DNA of 64,000 nt, taken from contig CM040117.1 of assembly GCA_022559845.1 (NCBI GenBank), positions 10,254,856 through 10,318,855 of the forward strand. Reading direction: 5' to 3'. Source of the DNA: Amorphophallus konjac. Taxonomy: Eukaryota; Streptophyta; Magnoliopsida; Alismatales; Araceae. A model generated the notes under the pieces. It had not been told where the DNA came from. It saw only the letters and a program-made list of their open reading frames with translations, and made no database searches. Made by a program: the position numbers and the translations under genes. This document shows, piece by piece, positions 57,101 to 64,000 of the stretch. Positions within the stretch are counted from its first letter, which is position 1, and each line of letters starts with the position of its first letter.

Positions 57101-59329
57101 ACTCCCTTGCATAGCCTCTGAGATGTGCCACTAAATTCTTTCTGTTTCAGGCCCTTCGGGTATTGGGGAGGTGGGCAATATTCCTGCCATGGATAACTCC
57201 CTCTCACCAGAGCTGGAGGATACCATAGAAGATGGGGAGTTACAAGATGATGATTATAACCCAGTATCGGGTGCCTCACCACCTTTTTCTCACGGAGGGC
57301 TTAATGATACTACACACTTGGGTATGATGACATTTTAATACTCATGGCCAGTAAAACTTCCCTTAAGCAGTTCCTGAAGATGTATTTTCTTTCCTTTTCT
57401 CTCCAGAGGAAAATTTTGGGGAAGGATGTGCAAATATTTCTTCTATACGGGAGCCGAGACCAAGCACCGACCCGGCGTCCTCGAGTAAATTTTCACATAA
57501 CTTCTTCTAATTTCTTTCATTGGTGTGAAAAATTTTGCTGACAGTTCTCACTTTCAGGTTGCTTAGCTATGAACATGGCGGCTTCTATGAGAGAATTTAC
57601 TGCACTTCTGGATTCCAGGCTGAATGCAGATTTACCGGAGTTATGTGCGAGCCTCCCTACTAATGGGGGATTGGTAACCCAATATTGCCAAGCACTCCTG
57701 GCTAAATTGCAGGGAGGAGAGCCCAGCGCCTGAGGCCCAGATAAATGAGAGTGGATGCCCAATGGCCTCCCAGACCCCGATGGTAGGTCAGACTGCTCAC
57801 ACTACTGGTAAGTGCATCTAGTCTTGGATCTTCAGTCATTCTACCTCGCCGAGATGGTTATATTAATCTTGTTAATTTCTTGCCTTGTACAACATGCGGT
57901 TTCCCCATCTTAGATCCCCTGGATATTTTGGAAAAAACTAGCAGGGATACTCCACTAATTGACCAGGATGTAGGTGTTTCAGGGGTTGGCACTGAGACTA
58001 ATGAAAGTTTAAGGATCGAGGGCGAGGATGGCGGTCTTTTAAGAGAGAATCCCGCCTTACTCCCAGTGGAGAAGACCTCGAAAATCATATGGCAGCTTCT
58101 CCTGCTGCTTCAGGGTCGATGATCCCACTTTCTGATGGGGGCGACGACATTGACTTGCAAGGTTATCATTTTTTCCATATCCCCCCTTTGTTTATTCTTG
58201 GCCACTTTGGCATGCTGGGCTAACCTTCATTATTTTACTCTTCAGAGGATGTCGAGGATATGCACGTGCCTCGGGGTGGCCCAGACGTAGAGGAGGCTAT
58301 TCCTTGTTCGCCTAGAGCAGGTAAGGTGGCAATTACTTCATTTAGAGTTGAAGGGCCTACATCAATAGGTATGCGAGTGCTTTGAGCTATCATTTCTCAG
58401 TCCATTTACATATTTCTGACCATCATTACGCTCTTGCACTTTCCCAGGCACCCCTTGGCTTGACACAGAAGAGCCGATACCCTGTTCACCTATTGATGCG
58501 AATGTCGTAGAAGGGAGGGTGCCCGAGCCCAGCCAACGGGACAGGATCGTCGAGGAGTTCCCCCCACCGAGTAGGGAGATAATAACTTTAACTTCTGGAG
58601 GAACATTTTTGAGTTGGTTTTAGTTGCCTCGATTCTGAATATGATTATGACTTCGCTATTCTCCCCTTTTTTGCCTTTGCAGCCCTCCAGAGAGATACCT
58701 TCCCGATCATAAAGAATAGTGAGGGGGATGCGCTGCTGAAGCCTGATGTTCCAACTCATGAGATTGACTAGCTAGACGGCCCCAGCCTAGGCCTTTTGTG
58801 GGGGCTGAAATGATAGTTGACACGCTCATCAGCGGCGCCCGAGCCTTCTTTCAAAGGGGGAGCCTCCCTCCCGTGGAGACTGTGCGTGATACTCTTCGGA
58901 CCGGCACACGGGGCTACCACGCATTGGGGCTGCCCAAGGAGCCCTGGATGTCGACAGTGGAAAACATTTGGGAAGAATTCTAACTTGCAAGTTGAAGATT
59001 CAAGAACTGGAAGCAGAAGCCCGTACTCTATCGAGCAAGATGGAGGAGCTACATGGCAGGGCCGAGAAAGTTCAAGACCACTAGGCCTCCCTTGAGGTGG
59101 CCATAGCTGAAAACATGAATTAGGCCATATTGCTTCGGGAGACTATGCGGAGCATCTTGCAGCGAGTTGAGGAGTTGGAGACCACAGACGAATCTGACAC
59201 CAAAACCGCTCAGGAGCTACAGGCCAAGGAGGATTCTCTTGTCTCAGAGTGCCAGGTGATACAAGAAACCCTTGTGGCAAGGCAAAGTGAAATCGAGGAT
59301 TTTATGAAGAAAAAACCCCCTCATCTGTG
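54156..59329 (+). pseudogene. Intron-bearing plant mobile domain (PMD) gene, antisense in the Tat element
   Basis: The ATG at 54156 (MPRAKRGHTHGSRDQD) follows a splice acceptor. Across frames, PMD-type sequence follows: YHYPCYSGLLQALAERFN, HRISGLPISGRPYEEVSLDD, a long open part 55510-56298 (CSWAGLLLPSL-like ATHYLSAWAGLLLPSLCQ, ending WWFNHNNILRKPP), and DLWPKWERHLIGSIIRIEPF at 56640. Downstream are short exons with good borders: 57151-57321, 57407-57484 and 57558-57807. A coiled-coil-like segment (MRSILQRVEELETTDESD) ends at TGA 59327-59329. At least five stops or frameshifts in 54519-56600 break the first part. PMD proteins (MAIN/MAIL1 and relatives) act in gene and TE silencing, and PMD genes captured by gypsy elements are known. 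The role of this one is unknown. Exon edges between 58100 and 58800 are not resolved. Confidence 0.65.
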
Positions 59330-59754
59330 AGACTATATATTTTAATTATCTTTTCCTCCTCCATTTTTGTGGTTAGCCCGAGGGCATGTCTTGGGCTCCC
59401 ATTCTACAGAGAAATGAAAGCAGTGTATGTACAGAAGGCTCTAAACGAGTGTTGATGTTGCACAAAATTCTTCCATTTTTTTATACTAGTCATAGTGCCC
59501 TTGCAGGTTTTCACCGAGACTAGCCCCCTTTCGCTTTTTCCAACACTCCTTTTTGAGTTTTCACGCTGAGGGGTTACCCATTTTTGCCTGAAACGTTCTT
59601 TTGGATTTTCACCTCAGTCGGGTCATGACCTTTTTGCCCTTGAGTAACCGATAAACCGATTGTTCAAGTCTGTCGGGGCACCTCTATTTTAAGTCCCTTT
59701 TTTTTGACGAACAGTAACGTAATCTAAAACATTGAATTGAGGGGCTGACCCAAA
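59330..59754 (+). other. Non-coding stretch after the PMD gene (possible 3' UTR)
   Basis: T-rich sequence without an ORF follows the PMD stop and leads into the tandem repeat array. No other feature seen. Confidence 0.4.
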
Positions 59755-60245
59755 TGGAGTTTGGGAGCAAAAATGATTAGAATTTGGGGCTGACGAACAT
59801 GTTGGGAAACCAAAAACTTGGGATTTGGGGCTTGACTAACAATGTTGGAAAGTCGAAAAGTCGAGATTTGGGGCTGACAAATGTTGGGAATCCGAAAACT
59901 TGGGATTTAGGGCTGACCAACGATGTTGGGAAGCCAAAACTTAAGATTTGGGACTGACCAACGATGTTGGGAAGCCGAAAACTTGAGATTTGGGACTGAC
60001 CAACGGTGCTGGGAAGTCGAAAACTTGAGATTTGGGCTGACGGACAATGTTGGGAAGCCAAAGACTTAGGATTTGGGGCTTGACCAACGATGTTGGGAGG
60101 CCGAAAACTTGAGATTTGAGGCTGATCAAACGATGTTGGGAAGTCGAAAAGTTGGGATTTGGGGCTTGACTAATGGTGTTGAGAAGCCAAAAAGTTGGGA
60201 TTTGAGGCTGACCAACAATGTTGGGAAGCCGAAAACTTGAGATTT
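59755..60245. repeat. Tandem repeat array, about 11 units of about 41 bp
   Basis: The unit reads roughly GATTTGGGGCTGACCAACGATG then TTGGGAAGCCGAAAACTTGA, with point changes and small indels between copies. The open frames on the - strand here are repeats of SPKSQVFGFPT and are not genes. Tat-lineage elements are known to carry tandem repeats between pol and the 3' LTR, which fits this position. Confidence 0.9.
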
Positions 60246-60324
60246 GGCACGGTGGGACGTGAACGAGAACTGTTCAAAGTAACCGTGATTTTGAACTCTT
60301 GGGGGGTAACTCCCCCACTCTTCC

Positions 60325-63300
60325 TCACTCCTCTGGGAAGGAGGGAAGGCCTTGTGTAGATTGTTGTTTGAACTCATGATCAGGAGCATCCTTCCCGTTC
60401 AGTGGTGGGAATGGCGTTTCTCCTTTGTGATTAACAACTGTGTATGCGCCTCCTTTGTAGGCCCTTATGATGACATAGGGTCCACGCCAATTGGGTTGTA
60501 GTTTGCCGTTGGATTTGCCTGCCATAACTTCCCTCTCTTTAACCATGACAAGGTCACTCTTTTTGAATGCCATTTGCTTTACTAACTTGTCGTAAGCTCT
60601 TGCCATGCGGGCTTGATATGCCAGAAGGTGTTTATAAGCTTCCAACCTTTTGCCTTAAAGACTAGAGAGCTCTTCAAGCCTCCTTTCTATTTCGTCTTGT
60701 CCTTGGGTCTGCAGGCCAGTGTGCACAGCTACCCGGTAAGAAGACATTTCGATTTCAACTAGTATTACGACTTCGGCCCCATATACGAGGGAGAATGGGG
60801 AACAACCGATAGGAGTCTTGTAGACTGTTCGGTATGCCCAAAGAGCTTCGTGTATCTTTTCACCCCAGTCCCTTTTGCAGCCACCGACGATTTGGCCAAG
60901 AGCTTGCAGAGGGTCTTGTTAAATGCTTCGGCCAATCCATTGGCTTGGGGATTGGAGACCGTTGAAGTTCTCCAGTCGATATGAAACTTTGCTGCCAACT
61001 GGTAAATGGTCATGTTTTTGAATGGAGTGTCATTATCTGACATGATTCGACAGGGGTGCCGAATCAGTATATAATGTAATGTTTGACAAATTGAGCGACT
61101 GCCTCCCCCGTGACTTCCCGCAAAGGGATGACTTCAGCCCACCGGGAGAAGTAATCAGTTGCGGCTAGGATATACTTATAGCCTTTTGTGGATGGTGGGA
61201 AGGGCCCCACGATATCCATTCCCCATTTTGCGAAAGGCCATGTAGGAGCCGTGGGGTATAGTGGGTTAGAGGCCTTCTTGATACAGGGCCAAATACTTGG
61301 CATTGGTGGCAGGTGCGGGCATAGCGGTTACAGTCCGCGTACATAGTGGACCAATAAAAGCACTTGAGCTTTATATTAATTTTCATCTTGTCCCCTGCTT
61401 GATGAGCGCCGCAGAGTCCCGAATGGACCTCGCGCATAATTACTTTGGCCTCTTTTGGTGAGAGACAACGGAGGAGAACGGACTTGTCTTTTTCATGGAC
61501 AAGCCTATAAAGTTGGTCTCCTATCAGTCGATACGACGCCGCCCTTCGCAGCAGCTGAATCCTTTGAGCCCAATACGTGGGGAGGCAACCGTTTTTATGT
61601 CGATAATTGACTGGCGCCAATCCTGTTCTTCTTTGGCGGGGTCGTTTTCTTCAATTGCATGTACCTCCGGTAGAGGGGTTGACCTCTTCGTCTAGAACAC
61701 TCGGCAGGAGCTTCTTGTGCCTGACAGTTATGTCCAGCTCTCCCTCAAGTGGAAGTTTTATGGCGGACGCCAACTTGGCCAAGGCGTCGGCCTGAGAATT
61801 TCTACCTCTAGGGACAAGGCTTATTTCAAATAGGTAGAATTTTTCCTTGAATCTCATCACAGTAGCATGGTAAAAAACTAACTCCTTCTTTCAGACATCA
61901 CAGTCACCTAGGACTTGTCGTACAACGAGTTGTGAGTCCCCATAAACTTTGATGCATTTGACGTCCATTTCGAGGGCCAATTGGAGTCCAACAATTAGTG
62001 CTTCGTATTCCGCTTCATTATTTGTTAAGGGCTTCATAAGAGCACATGAATTATGTAGGATCCCGCCTTGAGGAGTCACAAAGACAATACCCGCTCCTGA
62101 CGTGAGGCTTGTAGTACCACCGGATTTTTTGATTGTTCGGGAAGCTCCATCAAAATAGAGCTCCCAACATGGAATGTCAATTGCGAGGGCATCTTCTTCT
62201 TTCCGTGATGGTAGACCCCCAACCTGGCCCCTAGTTCTGATTGGGGCAGGAGTGTTTCTTCATCAGGCAATCCAACGTTAAGCGGAGATTCCACCGAGAC
62301 TGGATGTGCCGCCAGAAATTCTGCCATCCCTTGTCCTTTGATCACCTTCTACAGGACGAAAGTTATGTCAAACTCCATGAAGAGTAATGCCCATTTTCCA
62401 AGCCTCCCTGACAGCACAGGCCGTTTAAGGAAGAACTTGAGTGGGTCATACTTTGAAATTAACTCCACCCGATGGGATAGGAGAAAATGTCTTAACTTTT
62501 TGACAACGAACACCAGTGTCAGGCAGACTTTCTCCATCGGGAATAGTGGTGTTCGGGAGCAACGAGCTTTCTACTAAGATAGTATAGTGGTTGCTCTTTG
62601 CCCTCTTCATTTATTTGTGCCAGCAAGGCTCCCAAAGAAGCATCCATGGGAACAATGTAGAGTATTAATGGCTTCCCTTTGATGGGTGCTCCCAATACCG
62701 GGGAAGTGAGGAGATATTCTTTAATTTGTTCGAATGCATCTTGGCACTCCTGGTCCCATACAAATGGTGCGCCCTTTTTCATCAATTTCCCAAAAGGTGC
62801 GCACCTCCCCGAGAGGTTGGATATGAAACGCCTGATGTAGGCAAGCCTCCCTTGGAGGGATCTTAATTCCATTATATTCCTGGGAGGTGACAACTCCCAA
62901 TTTGCCTTGATCTTATCAGGGTCTATTTCAATTCCCCGATATCTAACAATGAAGCCGAGAAATCTGCCGCTTGAAACACCAAAAGCGCATTTCATCGGGT
63001 TCATTTTTAGCTTAAACTGGCGCAGTCTTTCAAAAACCCGGCGCAAATCGGCCATGTGGTCTTCCCGCCTCCGAGTCTTGACGACGAGGTCATCTACATA
63101 ACACTCGACCAAGCGGTGGAGCATTTCATCAAAAATTTTGATCATGGCCCTTTGATATGTGACACCGACGTTCTTTAGACCGAAAGGCTTCTATAATTGA
63201 AGATCCCTTTGGGGGACCGGAAAGTCGTGTGCACCTTGTCCTTAACGGACATTTGAATTTGATTATATCCTGACGATCCATCCATGAAGGATAAAGCTTT

Positions 63301-63999
63301 ATGTCCGATGGTCATATCGACCATAGTTTCAATAATCGAGACGAGAAAATCGTCCTTCGGAAAGGCTTTATTTAGGTCCATGTAGTCAATGCAAACACGG
63401 ACTTGGCCGTTCTTCTTTTTAACAGGAACTATATTGGCAAGCCAAGTTGGGTACATACAAGGCTCAATGAAGTCCACCTCTAGGAGCGTGTCAACTTCAA
63501 CATTTACTTTAAGCTCGAGCTCATGACGCATGCGTCTTTGGGCTTGTTTGACCGGTTTGGCCGTGGGGAGTATTGCTTGCTCATGTTCCGCCATGGAAGG
63601 TTCCAGCTCGGGCATCTCATTGTAGGTCCAGGAGAAGCAATCTTTATATTCCATCAAGAGTTGTTTATATGCCTCCCTTTCTTCCTTATTGAGGAGGGCA
63701 CTGACGAAAATTAGTCGGGGATTGTCAGAATCCCCGAGGTTGAGCTCGACTAACTCGTCTACAGTCACTTGTCCGCCATCTTCTAGTTCTCGCGGAGCTG
63801 GCTGTAGGTCGATGAACTCCTCTTCGTCGTCAGGCATAGTGGCGTGGGTGCCGTAACACTCTAAGTTACTGAGGACAGACGGGGGAAGTTGTTCGTCCGG
63901 GCCTTGGGGCGTTCCTTCTCCTCGTGGTTCATTCGAAGAATGGGTGGTCTCCCTGCCAGAGCATGACTCGCCAGACAAGGGTGAGAGCCCCAGAGTGTT
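60325..63999 (-). pseudogene. Tat-type Ty3/gypsy pol (RT, RNase H, second RNase H, integrase), partial
   Basis: Read leftwards from the window edge: the region before RT (YKQLLMEYKDCFSWTYNEMP), RT (VRVCIDYMDLNKAFPKDDF; CYVDDLVVKTRRREDHM near 63090), first RNase H (PLYYLSRKLVAPEHHYS; GKWALLFMEFDITFVL), and a second, archaeal-type RNase H (LTNNEAEYEALIVGLQLALE; YGDSQLVVRQVLGDCDV). Integrase follows, with HHCC (CHQCQVFGP), GMDIVGPFPPSTKGYKYI, SDNDTPFKN and ANGLAEAFNKTL, then a tail ending at 60325. Two RNase H domains define the Tat group. Breaks occur near 63160, 62560, 61890, 61640, 61165 and 60765, so it is inactive. Gag and protease lie beyond 64000. Confidence 0.88.
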
Positions 64000-64000
64000 G

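Noticed and set aside
59755..60245. CRISPR-like array
   Set aside because: Units are directly adjacent with no unique spacers, and the context is a plant retrotransposon.
59777..60389. - strand frames made of repeated SPKSQVFGFPT
   Set aside because: They are translations of the 41-bp tandem repeat, in several frames, with no start or context of a gene.

Overview
The window is nuclear DNA from a flowering plant with a repeat-rich genome. It has spliced plant genes with kilobase-scale introns, full sets of plant LTR-retrotransposon domains, 5'-truncated LINEs with poly(A) tails, and several small TIR elements. The species cannot be read from the sequence. Long TE-filled introns and the kinds of element present would fit a magnoliid or a similarly repeat-rich angiosperm, but that is a guess. 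Nothing prokaryotic is present.

Only two loci look like working host genes, and the window holds only the 3' part of each. (1) On the + strand, three exons (7278-8080, 9628-9740, 14362-14671) join in phase. They encode the C-terminus of a helical plant protein that I recall as the MEE22/EMB1611 family. Its 4.6-kb last intron holds two nested hAT-type elements, two small TIR elements and an antisense piece of a class II trehalose-6-phosphate synthase gene. (2) On the - strand, seven exons (49713 down to 40332) join in phase. They encode the C-terminal CBS-domain half of an SNF4/AKIN-beta-gamma-type SnRK1 subunit. Its introns hold LINEs, a hAT-like element and LTR fragments. The upstream exons of both genes lie outside the window or are lost.

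Region by region: 1-5695 is a - strand Ty3/gypsy element that keeps gag and only the end of pol, between 2-kb LTRs (a gag-only derivative). 5696-14671 is gene 1. 14672-19487 is intergenic with no recognisable gene. 19488-20864 holds two adjacent Tourist-like elements, one swollen by a G-rich minisatellite, beside an NBS-LRR fragment. 21180-26445 plus 38026-38253 is a Ty1/copia element that appears to have suffered an internal inversion. A young 11.57-kb Ty3/gypsy Tekay-type chromovirus (26451-38020, 5-bp TSD) is nested in it. 38257-38720 is a sulfotransferase pseudogene. 40332-49713 is gene 2, with TE-filled introns. 50240-52024 is a LINE with a 14-bp TSD. 52974 to beyond 64000 is a - strand Ty3/gypsy element of Tat type (second RNase H). 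It carries, antisense between pol and the 3' LTR, a large intron-bearing plant-mobile-domain (PMD) gene that is now a pseudogene, plus a tandem-repeat array.

The points most worth following up are the antisense PMD gene with an LTR promoter pointing into it, arrays of consecutive hairpins in two unrelated LTRs, the copia inversion marked by a 32-bp inverted repeat, and the nested hAT pair with perfect 8-bp duplications. All names rest on motif recognition by eye; no search was run.
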